Origin: Prolixibacteraceae bacterium
GTDB lineage: Bacteria; Bacteroidota; Bacteroidia; Bacteroidales; Prolixibacteraceae
Assembly (NCBI GenBank): GCA_019163175.1
Contig: JAFLKN010000009.1
Span: 1-41,942 of the forward strand
Direction of reading: 5' to 3'
DNA length: 41,942 bases
In this document: positions 7,834 to 17,725 of the stretch, piece by piece
Position numbering within the stretch: position 1 is the stretch's first letter
Layout: each line of letters starts with the position of its first letter
The notes under the pieces: model-generated
Databases searched by the model: none
Seen by the model: only the letters and a program-made list of their open reading frames with translations
What the model was told of the DNA's origin: nothing
Translations under genes and position numbers: made by a program

Positions 7834-8659
7834 TAACTTCAGCAATCCTTTGTTGAAGGAATTGCTCGATCAGTTGACAACCTTTTTTAGTTCAGTAGGT
7901 TCTGAGTTTTATATCATTGGCGCAACTGCCCGTGATATAATTCTTTCGGGTATTCACCATCAGCATGCTGGTCGGGAAACGGATGATCTGGATATCGCTA
8001 TTGCTATCCCCAATTGGAGTAAGTATCAGGAAATAGCTGAAAGCTTATGCTTGATCGACGGATTTAGTAAATCGAAAGAACAAAAACAGCGGTTTTGGTA
8101 CAAAAAAGTGTATATGCTTGATATTGTTCCTTTCGGTGAAATAGCTAAATCCGATAATCACATTTACTGGCCACCCGAGGAAACTCATGCCATGTCAGTC
8201 CATGGATTTACCGAAGTAGTGAAAAATACACTTGAAATTACGGTTGATGATACACTCAATATTCGTGTTGCTTCTCTGCCTGGAATATTCATTCTGAAAT
8301 TAAACGCCTGGAATGACAGGCATATCCTCACCGATAGAGATGCTGAGGATATGGCTTTCATCATCGAAAATTATCTCAGCATTAACGATCAAAGAGCAGC
8401 TAATGAGCATTACGACCTCTATGAAGTTACACCTTTCTCTACATTCATTGCAGGGGCGTCTTTAATGGGAAGGGATATGAAGGAAATACTCAAAAAAGAT
8501 GTTATGATTCTGGATTTGCTCCACCGGATTATCCTGGATGAAACAAATAAAAACGTGGATAGCGTTTTAATAAATCAAATTCTCGAAAAAAATAAAAAAC
8601 TGAGTTACGAAGATGTGTATAACGGACTTCTTTCTCTCACAAATGAATTAAAAAAATAA
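7811..8659 (+). CDS. AbiEii-like nucleotidyltransferase
   Basis: This 282-aa protein has a DNA-polymerase-beta-type nucleotidyltransferase signature. EFYIIGATARDII (G37-A-T39 in place of the usual GGS/GGT) is followed by RETDDLDIAI, with the metal-binding pair D59 and D61. The family (AbiEii/AbiGii and relatives) includes toxins that modify tRNA or other targets with nucleotides. The gene overlaps the AbiEi-like gene by 23 bp, the usual antitoxin-toxin order, and lies 14 bp before the methylase. It may be an abortive effector or a guard triggered when the defence system fails. The target cannot be read from the sequence. Confidence 0.7.
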   Translation: MSYNISSNNFSNPLLKELLDQLTTFFSSVGSEFYIIGATARDIILSGIHHQHAGRETDDLDIAIAIPNWSKYQEIAESLCLIDGFSKSKEQKQRFWYKKVYMLDIVPFGEIAKSDNHIYWPPEETHAMSVHGFTEVVKNTLEITVDDTLNIRVASLPGIFILKLNAWNDRHILTDRDAEDMAFIIENYLSINDQRAANEHYDLYEVTPFSTFIAGASLMGRDMKEILKKDVMILDLLHRIILDETNKNVDSVLINQILEKNKKLSYEDVYNGLLSLTNELKK

Positions 8660-8673
8660 TACTACCTGTTTAT

Positions 8674-10743
8674 ATGGCTGATATTGAAGAAACCAACGAA
8701 GAAGTTGTCCTCGAAGACAACCAGATAATGTGCGCTTTAACGGACTTGCCAAAACCCGCCAAAAGCAAAGAACTTACCTTACAATCGCTTATCCTGATGC
8801 TCAACGAAGAGTATGGATTTGAAATGAGTGATATGGAACGTGATTATGGATTTGCCTATGTGGATATTGAAGGCAAAAACAAGCGCATGAAAATTGATCT
8901 TGCTGTATTTGAAGCTGGTAAACCTCATGAAGATGATGGGTTGATCCGTATTTGCATAGTACAGGATGATAAAACCAAATCCAATGATAGCAAAAAAGGC
9001 GTGGAAGCTACATTGCAGGCTGCCCTCGAAGCTTCTGAGATATGTGATTTCGGCCTCTGGACCAATGGAGAAGAATTCCATTTCCTGCAAAAAGAAATGG
9101 ACGAATGGAACCAGCCTAACTGTTACGATATTTCTGACTTTCCTGGTGCCGGCCAAAGCATGGAAGACCTGGAAAAATGGGCAGATAAAATCAAGCCTCG
9201 TAAACCTGCTAACGACTCTTTGATCCGCACCTTTAAACGCTGCCACGACTATATCTATGGTAACGAAGGAATGAAGAAGACTGCCTTCTGGGAATTATTA
9301 AACCTGATCTTTTGCAAAATCTTCGATGAAAAACGCCGATTTATACCTTCACAGAATGGTGAGAGCTACCGCCGCAAATTTTGGGTCGGTGTTAAGGAAC
9401 AGAATTCAGAAGAAGGCTTACGAAATATTTCAAAGCGTATCAAAGGTATCTTCGAAGAGCTTAAATCCGATCCTTTATTTTCTGAAGTCTTTGATGGCAA
9501 CGAACAGATTAACTTATCGGATCGGGGTTTGGCATTTGTGGCAGGTGAGCTTGCCAAGTATTCCTTCCTCGATGCTACAGTAGACGTTAAAGGTACCGCC
9601 TACGAAACTATTGTTTCCAATACACTGAAACAGGAAGCAGGGCAATTCTTCACACCAAGAAACCTTATTCGTTGCATGGTTGAAATGATGGATCCAACAG
9701 AAAACATGCGCGTACTTGATCCTGCCTGCGGATCGGGAGGATTCCTTACTATTGTCCTTGACCATGTGCGCAAAAAGATAACCCAGGAAATGTATCCTGA
9801 GTTATCAGGCTTATACCTGGTCGAAAAATACAATTCCGCTGAGGTAAACGAACGCATTAAAGACTATGCTGAACGCATGATTTTTGGGTTCGATTTTGAC
9901 CCTGACTTAAAAAAGGCGGCTCGTATGAACATGGTTATGGCTGGTGATGGTCATGCCAATATTTTCAATATTAACTCTCTTGATTACCCCGAAGGTCCAA
10001 AAACCGCAGAGCTTGAAAAAATCAGAAGTACTATACAGCGGAGTGTCGAAAGCAGCAACGACAAGGATGAGCCTTATGAAACAGACGATGCCCGGGGCAA
10101 ATTCGATCTCATATTTACCAATCCTCCTTTTGGGGCTAAAGTGGAGGTAGCTTTCCAGATATCAAAACGCTATGAACTTGGGCATAACTGGAATAAGGAT
10201 ATGTATGGCAACTACCAGATGGGTACGGTTAGCAGCAGCGAGGCACCTGAAGTACTATTTATTGAGCAATGCTATAATTTCCTGAAACCTGGTGGTAGAA
10301 TGGCTATTGTATTACCTGATGGCATTCTTGGGAATCCTAATATGGAATATGTAAGAGAATGGATTCTTAAAAGATTTAGAGTTTTGGCCTCTCTTGATCT
10401 TCCAGTAGAGATGTTCTTGCCACAAGTAGGAGTACAGGCTTCTGTACTTTTCCTGCAAAAGAAAACCTCAATTCAACGCGATGCAGCGGTAAATGGAGAA
10501 AATTACGATGTTTTCATGGCTATTGCAGAAAGTGTTGGTAAAGATAGAAAGGGTAATCCTATTTATGTTCGTGATGAAGATGGAGCTGAGTTATTATATG
10601 ATAGCATCAAAGAAATTCTCTTTCGAGATAATAATGGTAATGCAAAGCTTAACAGTTTCAAAGTTCGTATAAAACATTTGAATGATGATTTGCCTCATAT
10701 ATGTAGTAAATTTCTGCAATTTATAAAGGAGGATATTAAATGA
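8674..10743 (+). CDS. N6-adenine DNA methyltransferase (type I M-like, MADS MAD2-like)
   Basis: This 689-aa protein has SAM motif I DPACGSGGFL at 349-358 and catalytic motif IV NPPF at 483-486, as in HsdM-type N6-adenine methylases. An N-terminal extension (about 25-150, with MKIDLAVFEAG...IRICIVQDDKTKS and FGLWTNG) resembles the type I restriction-subunit N-domain, but its nuclease triad looks incomplete (QDDK). It would methylate host DNA together with the S subunit, whose gene overlaps by 4 bp (ATGA). No HsdR is present. The order M-S-kinase suggests the methylase of a MADS-like or BREX-like system. The C-terminal 150 codons are more AT-rich than the rest. Confidence 0.85.
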   Translation: MADIEETNEEVVLEDNQIMCALTDLPKPAKSKELTLQSLILMLNEEYGFEMSDMERDYGFAYVDIEGKNKRMKIDLAVFEAGKPHEDDGLIRICIVQDDKTKSNDSKKGVEATLQAALEASEICDFGLWTNGEEFHFLQKEMDEWNQPNCYDISDFPGAGQSMEDLEKWADKIKPRKPANDSLIRTFKRCHDYIYGNEGMKKTAFWELLNLIFCKIFDEKRRFIPSQNGESYRRKFWVGVKEQNSEEGLRNISKRIKGIFEELKSDPLFSEVFDGNEQINLSDRGLAFVAGELAKYSFLDATVDVKGTAYETIVSNTLKQEAGQFFTPRNLIRCMVEMMDPTENMRVLDPACGSGGFLTIVLDHVRKKITQEMYPELSGLYLVEKYNSAEVNERIKDYAERMIFGFDFDPDLKKAARMNMVMAGDGHANIFNINSLDYPEGPKTAELEKIRSTIQRSVESSNDKDEPYETDDARGKFDLIFTNPPFGAKVEVAFQISKRYELGHNWNKDMYGNYQMGTVSSSEAPEVLFIEQCYNFLKPGGRMAIVLPDGILGNPNMEYVREWILKRFRVLASLDLPVEMFLPQVGVQASVLFLQKKTSIQRDAAVNGENYDVFMAIAESVGKDRKGNPIYVRDEDGAELLYDSIKEILFRDNNGNAKLNSFKVRIKHLNDDLPHICSKFLQFIKEDIK

Positions 10744-12098
10744 AAACTATAATTGCAAAAAGAATTTGGCTTGCAGAAAGTGATTTGCGGTTAGATGCAT
10801 CATACCATTTAAGCGATGGACAATTAACATTAATCGCCTTCAAAAAATCCAATATTCCAACAAAACCGTTGAAAAATGTCACTGATAGAATTTTTTATGG
10901 TGGTCGTTCAAGACGTATATATGTGAATAGTCCAGAGTTTGGCTTGCCTTTTATTAAAGGAGCTGATATTATTAAAGCAGATTTTTCAAATTTAAAATAT
11001 ATTTCTCGCAAGCGCACTCCAAATTTAAAAGAGTATTTCTTAGAAGAAGGTTGGACTACTATTACCCGGTCTGGCACTATAGGTAACACAGCCTATATCA
11101 ATAAAGACTTTATGGGTAAGGCTGCTTCAGATGATATTATTCGTGTTATTCCTAAATCAATACCCTCAGGCTACTTATATGCTTTTCTCTCTTCAAAAAA
11201 TGGTAAAGCGTTGTTGACACACGGCACTTATGGTGCGGTAATTCAACATATTGAGCCTGAACATATAGAAAATCTACCTGTTCCAATTTTCCCAACCCAA
11301 CAACAACAAACAATTCATGACCTTATATTAGAATCTGCCAATTTACGAGTAGAAGCTAATAAATCTTTGGAAGAGGCTGTCAATTATTTTAATAATAGAT
11401 ATTCCGACAAATTGATACCAACAACAAAAGTTTTTAATAAGAGTATTAATGACTTAACTTTTAGCTGGGCATCGTATAATAATAATATTGAATGTGATAC
11501 AATTGAAAGTCAAATAGGTAGTGACAAACTTACAATTGATGAGATAGCAACTGACGTGTTTGCTCCTCCTTTGTTTAAACATATTTATTTAACAAAAGAC
11601 AATGGCCATCCATTCCTTACTGGTGGTGAGTTAACTCAAAACAATCCAAGATATTATAGATATCTTTCACCTAAAGGAGTAAAAAATATATTAGATTATA
11701 AGGTAACGAAAGGAACTTTATTGCTCTATAAATCAGGTACAACAGATGGAGGCATTTTAGGAAATGTTTTTATTGTGGATGATAATCTTGCAAGTGCTTG
11801 TTTATCAGATCATGTTATTAGAATAAATATTCCTGATTTGAAACTTTCATATTGGGTTTTTGCCTTTTTAAAATCAACTGCAGGTATACGTTTATTACAA
11901 AAATTAGCAACGGGTACTATGATACCTTTCATAACTCCAGAAAGATTAAAAAGACTTGTTTTCCCAAAACCAAATGAAGATTTTGACACTGTTGTGAATC
12001 ATGTTTCAAATTATCTTGAAAAACGTGTTCTCGCTAACAATAAAGAAAACCAAGCCATTCAACTCGTCGAAAAAGAAATAGCCCAATGGCAACAATAA
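10740..12098 (+). CDS. Specificity (S) subunit (MADS MAD5-like)
   Basis: This 452-aa HsdS-type protein has two target-recognition halves. Each has an 'IKGADI...ITRSGTIGNTAYI...ASDDIIRVIP' or 'LTGGELTQNN...LLYKSGTTDGGILGNVFIVDD' pattern, followed by conserved helices (PVPIFPTQQQQTIHDLILESANLRVEA; LVFPKPNEDFDTVVNHVSNYLEKRVLANN). It would direct the methylase to a bipartite DNA site and might also present unmodified DNA to the defence complex. It overlaps the methylase by 4 bp and the kinase gene by 13 bp. By eye it is clearly more AT-rich than both neighbours, which suggests exchange of the recognition module. Confidence 0.85.
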   Translation: MKTIIAKRIWLAESDLRLDASYHLSDGQLTLIAFKKSNIPTKPLKNVTDRIFYGGRSRRIYVNSPEFGLPFIKGADIIKADFSNLKYISRKRTPNLKEYFLEEGWTTITRSGTIGNTAYINKDFMGKAASDDIIRVIPKSIPSGYLYAFLSSKNGKALLTHGTYGAVIQHIEPEHIENLPVPIFPTQQQQTIHDLILESANLRVEANKSLEEAVNYFNNRYSDKLIPTTKVFNKSINDLTFSWASYNNNIECDTIESQIGSDKLTIDEIATDVFAPPLFKHIYLTKDNGHPFLTGGELTQNNPRYYRYLSPKGVKNILDYKVTKGTLLLYKSGTTDGGILGNVFIVDDNLASACLSDHVIRINIPDLKLSYWVFAFLKSTAGIRLLQKLATGTMIPFITPERLKRLVFPKPNEDFDTVVNHVSNYLEKRVLANNKENQAIQLVEKEIAQWQQ

Positions 12099-15000
12099 TA
12101 CAAGCTAAACACAGCAAGGGAGCAGTAAATGCAGGCGAAGAGCGTTTATTGAAATTTCTGGAAGTCAACCTGCCGGATGATTTTTATATTATCTCCAACA
12201 TTGAGTTCGCCAACGTAACACCCAATGGCCAGGTGCAGTACCTGGAATACGATTGCATCGTTGTTACGCCTCATTCCCTGTATAATATAGAAAACAAGGA
12301 TTGGTCCGGCCGTCTCGAAGGCGACGATACCACCTGGTACCTCAACGACAGCGAGAAACCCAATCCGCTTAAAACCGTTCGTTTTAAAACATCAGTGTTG
12401 GCAAGTAAGCTAAAAGCGACCAATCCTTCCTGGGCTGCAGCCTGGGTTGCTTCCTTGCTTACGCTCTCGCATCCGCGCCAGAACAAACGGGGATTATGGG
12501 GTGATTGCGAAAAGGCTACATTCCTGCTCGATAATAAACTGATCGACTTTCTAAGCAATCCTTCAGCTGTTAAAAAACATGCCGGTAACATCAGCGACAT
12601 ATATCAGCAGATCAGTGATTTTATCGCGGGAGTTTCGGTTCCTCATGTGTCGAAAGAACGAAAAGAAATTTTGGGATACGATATTATCGAAACCCTTGCG
12701 CTTGATAAATGCTATTCCGAGTTTCTATGCAAAACCAAGGGCATGGTTACAGCAAACAAGTTAAGAATTAAGGAATATATTCTTGATCTGGCTGGACTAA
12801 GTCCTTCTGAGCGCGAAAAGCGTTCGCTTCAGATTAAAAACCAGCAGATGGCGTTGGCTAAAATGCAGCACAGCCCTTTTATCCTTAATGCCAGGTTTAT
12901 CCTGGACGAAGAAAGCCATCGTTTTTATGAGATTACCGACTTTCTCGACGAGAGTTCACTAAGTGCCGAACTTCGCCGTAAAACATTTACCCAGGAAGAA
13001 AAACTGGGAATCATCTTTAACCTTATCGAAGCGATTCGCGTAGCGCATAAAGCCAGCGTTTATCACCGCGACCTTAATCCTCAGAATATTTTTCTGTCGG
13101 GTGGTATTGCCGCCCTGGCTAATTTCGGGAAGGCTTATTTCGCCGATCATGGCGACATGGGTTATACCGTTGCTCCAACCATCAACGAAAGTAATGTTAC
13201 AGCGTATCATGCTCCGGAATTATTGGCAAAAGATGCTTCCCGCGCAAGTGATATTTATTCACTGGGAGTGCTTATTTACGAATTGTTTACCGGTAAACTT
13301 CCTTTCAGCTCTCCTTACGAATTGAATCAAATAGGTGGAAAACTCACCCCCGAATTGATGCCGACCGCTGTAAAAATTGGTCTCCCTGCCTGGTTGGACG
13401 AATTATGTGCCAATACCATTCTTTTTGACGACGCAAGCCGCTGGGATACCATCGAAGAACTGGAAAACTTTCTCAAATACCAACTCTCAAGTTCACAGGT
13501 TCCGGATCCCGCTCAACATGCTTACCAATCGGCTTTTGCTGACCTTAAACCCGGTTCCCGTATTGGTGATTTCACCTTGTACAGCCAGTTGGGTAAAGCC
13601 GGTGGTTTTTCAAGGGTTTTCAAGGCAAAACACAACCTGCAGAGTAAGGTCTTCGCAATTAAGATATTTAACGAGAGCATTAATATGCAGACCGTTATTG
13701 ACGAATACGTCGCCCTGGAAGGTCTTAATAACTCTAATATTGTTAAGTTCGTTAGCAACGGTACACTTCCCAATGGCCAGTTTTATACCCTCATGGAGTA
13801 CCTCGAAGGTGCCGATATGCAGGAATACACCTTGGGTGATCTGCGATTGCCTTTGGTCCGCATTTACCAGGTAGCAAAAGAGATATTAAATGCGTTGAAC
13901 TATTTGCAGCACCATGAACCCTTGCCCATTTTTCACCGCGACATCAAACCATCCAATATTGTATGGGATAAGCAGGATCGTTTTGTGTTGATTGATTTTA
14001 ATGTAGCCACAAACCTCGACACGGATAAAAATTTCGTTGGAACTCAGCCTTATCTTGCTCCTGACCTGGTTCAGGGTAAAAATGTAAATTGGGACAACAG
14101 TGCCGACACTTTTTCATTGGGTATCACCCTTTACGAGTTGATCTGTCATGCTTATCCATGGAGTGGGTTACGCATGCCGCGGGTAGGCATACCTCCCGAA
14201 CCATTGCAAACTTATCAGCCTCAGATTTCGGATGCTTTTGCTTCATTTATCCTGAAAGCAATTGGTTGTAATAAAACCGAACGCTTCAATACAGCTCAGG
14301 AAATGCTGGATGCGCTGAAAGCAATTGGTGAAGATAACCTGGTAAAAACAGAACCACCTGTAACCAGTGGAGAAGTCTTTCTGGTTGGACCCGAAGACAG
14401 AAGCTTTGTTGATTACCTCAATTCGCTTTACAGTCAGAGCCGTTATGGCAACGCCGGTACCAGGGCTGGTTCTGTAATGAATTCATTCGATACGCTCACT
14501 TATACCAAAACTAAACTCGATACCGAACTGCTGAAAGCTATTGCTGATGGTAAATATCGCTTGGTAATTATTACCGGGAATGCCGGAGATGGTAAGACTG
14601 CTTTTATAAAACAGATTGAAAGTCATGCTTCAGAAGTTGAGCGGTTCACAAACCGGAATGGTGCAAGTTTTCAGATAAATAATATTCCTTACCTGAGCAA
14701 TTACGATGGTTCGCAGGACGAGCAGGATCGGGCGAATAATGAAGTGCTTTCCGAATTTTTCCTTCCTTTTGTAAATACCAGCGATTTTAGCTCTGTTGGT
14801 GAAGGCCGTATTATTGCCATCAACGAAGGTCGCCTGGTCGATTTTCTGCAGTCATCAGGTAACTTCGATCATCTTTCCGAAATCATTGAGAATTATTTCT
14901 ACAACGGCGGTCACAGCGAATTGCCCGAAGGCTTGATGATAATTAACCTGAATTTAAGATCTGTTACAGCTAAGAATAATGGAACCGAAAGCCTGTTTCG

Positions 15001-16159
15001 TTCACAGGTTAAGAAATTGACTCAACCTGTTCTCTGGAGCAAATGTTCGGCTTGTATCCATTCAGGCATTTGTTTTATTAAGTACAATGTGGATACGTTG
15101 ACTGATTCTGCAGCAGGCGATGAAGTAATTAACCGCCTCGAATGGCTTATGCGTACAATCAGCTACAAACGTGAGCTGCATATTACAATGCGCGACCTGC
15201 GGTCGTTTATCGCTTACCTGATAAGCCGCGATTGTTCGTGCAATGATATATCTGCTTTGTACCAGAAATACCAGGAGCAACCCGAAAAGTATTGGCAATA
15301 TTACTATTTCAACATTACTTCTCCCGATTCCGAACGTTCGGGCGATCGTTTGATTAGTCTCATGCGCGAATCAGACCTTGCTCAGGTTTCAATACCTTCC
15401 ATTGATCGCGACTTATATTTCGGCTTGCATCAGGCAAAGGATTATCTCGAATTTTCGGAACGGCAGTATAATTTGCTTGAAATATTTAATTCACACAAAG
15501 TATTGCTTCCTGCTTACGAAATGAATGATAACCTGATGAAAACACTTAAACTTAGGCATCGGAGTTTCATCAGGCATCAGTATTATGAAGGCAAATTCGA
15601 GTTTAAAAAGCGACTTCCATATCAATCCTTAGTCGACTTTCACGATTTGTTATCAGGTGGCGGGGACCACAAAGCTGCAATAAAATCAGCAAAACAAAGT
15701 CTTGCTCAAGCAATTTCCATTAGCGAAGGTTGTACCGATCTGGATTTGTCAAAGAATTATTTGCTGCTAAGGTCCTCCCGGGTCAACGATCCTATCAGCC
15801 AGAGCTACCGCCGTTTCCCTATCGGGGATTTTGAACTCTTTGTTAACAAATCAGAACACCTGGTTCAGTACATCGAATACGAGAGCGACAGTTTGATTTT
15901 CCGCAATATTGATGTTGGCGACCAATATATAACGCTTACTGTATCATTGGATTTATATGAAATGTTATACTTTATTAAACAAGGCTTTAGCCCTTCTATT
16001 AATGATATGCGTGGAAGGTTCATCGAACTGCAGGTATTCAAAAACCTGCTCGAAAATAAATCCTACAATGAGGTGCTCGTAACAAAAAACAACAAAACGT
16101 TTTTTGTCATTTCACTCGAACAAAAGACCAATAAATTAAAAATCGCACCTCTAAATTAA
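12086..16159 (+). CDS. NERD - pseudokinase - Ser/Thr kinase - P-loop protein (PglW/MAD6-like)
   Basis: This is a 1357-aa multidomain protein. Its N-terminal NERD nuclease-like domain has D56...E69-N-K71. A first kinase-like domain has H327-R-D329LNPQN, but DFG is replaced by N346-F-G and no glycine loop is clear. A second kinase is complete: loop LGKAGGF from 502, K526, H617-R-D619IKPSN, and D637-F-N in place of DFG. The C-terminal part has a P-loop NTPase with GNAGDGKT at 831-838 and a C987-x2-C990-x5-C996 cluster. NERD-kinase proteins occur as PglW in type 2 BREX and as the kinase of MADS. It probably senses infection and phosphorylates system partners. The PP2C gene downstream is the expected antagonist. 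Confidence 0.85.
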   Translation: MATIIQAKHSKGAVNAGEERLLKFLEVNLPDDFYIISNIEFANVTPNGQVQYLEYDCIVVTPHSLYNIENKDWSGRLEGDDTTWYLNDSEKPNPLKTVRFKTSVLASKLKATNPSWAAAWVASLLTLSHPRQNKRGLWGDCEKATFLLDNKLIDFLSNPSAVKKHAGNISDIYQQISDFIAGVSVPHVSKERKEILGYDIIETLALDKCYSEFLCKTKGMVTANKLRIKEYILDLAGLSPSEREKRSLQIKNQQMALAKMQHSPFILNARFILDEESHRFYEITDFLDESSLSAELRRKTFTQEEKLGIIFNLIEAIRVAHKASVYHRDLNPQNIFLSGGIAALANFGKAYFADHGDMGYTVAPTINESNVTAYHAPELLAKDASRASDIYSLGVLIYELFTGKLPFSSPYELNQIGGKLTPELMPTAVKIGLPAWLDELCANTILFDDASRWDTIEELENFLKYQLSSSQVPDPAQHAYQSAFADLKPGSRIGDFTLYSQLGKAGGFSRVFKAKHNLQSKVFAIKIFNESINMQTVIDEYVALEGLNNSNIVKFVSNGTLPNGQFYTLMEYLEGADMQEYTLGDLRLPLVRIYQVAKEILNALNYLQHHEPLPIFHRDIKPSNIVWDKQDRFVLIDFNVATNLDTDKNFVGTQPYLAPDLVQGKNVNWDNSADTFSLGITLYELICHAYPWSGLRMPRVGIPPEPLQTYQPQISDAFASFILKAIGCNKTERFNTAQEMLDALKAIGEDNLVKTEPPVTSGEVFLVGPEDRSFVDYLNSLYSQSRYGNAGTRAGSVMNSFDTLTYTKTKLDTELLKAIADGKYRLVIITGNAGDGKTAFIKQIESHASEVERFTNRNGASFQINNIPYLSNYDGSQDEQDRANNEVLSEFFLPFVNTSDFSSVGEGRIIAINEGRLVDFLQSSGNFDHLSEIIENYFYNGGHSELPEGLMIINLNLRSVTAKNNGTESLFRSQVKKLTQPVLWSKCSACIHSGICFIKYNVDTLTDSAAGDEVINRLEWLMRTISYKRELHITMRDLRSFIAYLISRDCSCNDISALYQKYQEQPEKYWQYYYFNITSPDSERSGDRLISLMRESDLAQVSIPSIDRDLYFGLHQAKDYLEFSERQYNLLEIFNSHKVLLPAYEMNDNLMKTLKLRHRSFIRHQYYEGKFEFKKRLPYQSLVDFHDLLSGGGDHKAAIKSAKQSLAQAISISEGCTDLDLSKNYLLLRSSRVNDPISQSYRRFPIGDFELFVNKSEHLVQYIEYESDSLIFRNIDVGDQYITLTVSLDLYEMLYFIKQGFSPSINDMRGRFIELQVFKNLLENKSYNEVLVTKNNKTFFVISLEQKTNKLKIAPLN

Positions 16160-16165
16160 AAGAGT

Positions 16166-17725
16166 ATGGCTATACGATTAGATTCAAAAGAAGCTATTTT
16201 TCGCAACGAATTGGTTTTTGCTGCGGATGCAAAGTCAGTTAACCTTGATAATACACTTACGAATTTATTTATGCTGATGCGTAACACTGGAGGTCGTGTA
16301 AATGTGAGAGTGAAGACTGAACACACCTTTGATTCCTTGCGAACTTATCTGCTGAATCTGGAAAGGAGTGGAAATATTATTGGACTATCTGAAAATATGG
16401 GTGCAGCTGAAGATTGGCTAAGGAGCAACCTAGTCAACCTTGTTTATCGCGGCAATGTAGTTAAGGAAAAAATATCTTCACTTCGTCCGGTTCACATCGA
16501 AAGTTTCCGTATTCGTAACATTGCTCAAACAAGGGATTACAATTCAGCTGACCAGGTTTACCTTATGTTGCGAAAGAACCCAGAAATTCTTGAAAGCCTT
16601 AAAGATTACCTTTCAAGAGGCTGGGACAATGCTACTAAGGATTTTTCTAAAAATCAACAACTGGATGTGGATAGTGCAGGCATCCTGCAATTAATTAAAA
16701 ATATACAGGTTGATTTCAGGAGTATAACACAGGTTAGGAATGTCAGGCCTTTGCTCGAAAAACAAGCAGATCTGTTCTGTGATGATATATTACGATTGCT
16801 TGTTTATAAGGATACCATTCCTCGCAACGTATTTATTGAATACCTGCGAACGCTGACCGGTTTTCATTTATCATTATACACACAAAAGATAATTCACCTT
16901 TTACCCAGGATGATTAAAGCGGGAACTCGGAATATCGAGGATAACTTTTCTGTAATAGTTGATGTTACCGATAATTTCGAGAGTCGTGTTTCCCGATTTG
17001 CTTGTGATGATATGGAGAAGACAATCAACGGCCTGTATGATTATTTCAAGGCTGTATTTGAGATTAATGCAGTTCAAAAACGTCCGGAGTTTATTACTCA
17101 GAATCTGGATTCTGTTGACGATATTCTTTCAGTATTGAAAAGCCGGCCATCCGACTTTGATGTCTTTTACCAATATAAGTTGTCCGGCATTCTTGACCGC
17201 TTCAAAGAAGATGAAGCAGAAGACAAGAATATATTATTGGAAAGCATTCGGTTCGAAGAGACCAACTTTGATAAATACGTCCAGACTTTATTAAAAGCCA
17301 AAGGGGCTTATCAATACCGGTATTATCAACAATTCCTTGATGCAGTTTCAATGAAGAATACCGATTATGGCTTTCTCGCTGATGGCCGAAGCCGCAGGCA
17401 TCCGCGCAGGGCAGTACTGGGTTCCCGCTTGCTCGAAACATTGGTGCAGCTTTTGGTTCTCGATCCTAAAGAAGGAGGTGGTTTCAAAGCCCGGGCCTTA
17501 TCAATTGATGAACTTATCGCAAAACTCAGAAGCCGGTATGGAATCATCATAAATGGACTGAATGAAACCCGCTTTGCCGAAGGAGATATTGAAACGCACC
17601 TTGCTTTTAAAGAGAATGTAGATGCTTTCAAAAATAAGCTGCGCCAGATAGGTTTCTACACCGATCTGAGCGATGCATACATATTACAGAAAATCAGGCC
17701 TCGTTATAATAAATTTCAAGCATAA
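16166..17725 (+). CDS. Unknown 519-aa protein between kinase and HerA ATPase (MAD7 position)
   Basis: No catalytic motif was recognised. The protein is mostly helical, without signal peptide or membrane segments. An N-terminal DNA- or protein-binding-like region (VRVKTEHTFDSLRTYLLNLERSGNIIGL) is followed by long helices, and the C-terminal RSRYGIIINGLNETRFAEGDIETHLAFKENVDAFKNKLRQIGFYTDLSDAYILQKIRPRY looks like a winged-helix end. The position between a NERD kinase and a HerA-type ATPase, with gaps of 6 bp before and a 1-bp overlap after, matches MAD7 of MADS as I recall it. It may be a scaffold or adaptor linking kinase and ATPase (inference). Confidence 0.65.
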   Translation: MAIRLDSKEAIFRNELVFAADAKSVNLDNTLTNLFMLMRNTGGRVNVRVKTEHTFDSLRTYLLNLERSGNIIGLSENMGAAEDWLRSNLVNLVYRGNVVKEKISSLRPVHIESFRIRNIAQTRDYNSADQVYLMLRKNPEILESLKDYLSRGWDNATKDFSKNQQLDVDSAGILQLIKNIQVDFRSITQVRNVRPLLEKQADLFCDDILRLLVYKDTIPRNVFIEYLRTLTGFHLSLYTQKIIHLLPRMIKAGTRNIEDNFSVIVDVTDNFESRVSRFACDDMEKTINGLYDYFKAVFEINAVQKRPEFITQNLDSVDDILSVLKSRPSDFDVFYQYKLSGILDRFKEDEAEDKNILLESIRFEETNFDKYVQTLLKAKGAYQYRYYQQFLDAVSMKNTDYGFLADGRSRRHPRRAVLGSRLLETLVQLLVLDPKEGGGFKARALSIDELIAKLRSRYGIIINGLNETRFAEGDIETHLAFKENVDAFKNKLRQIGFYTDLSDAYILQKIRPRYNKFQA

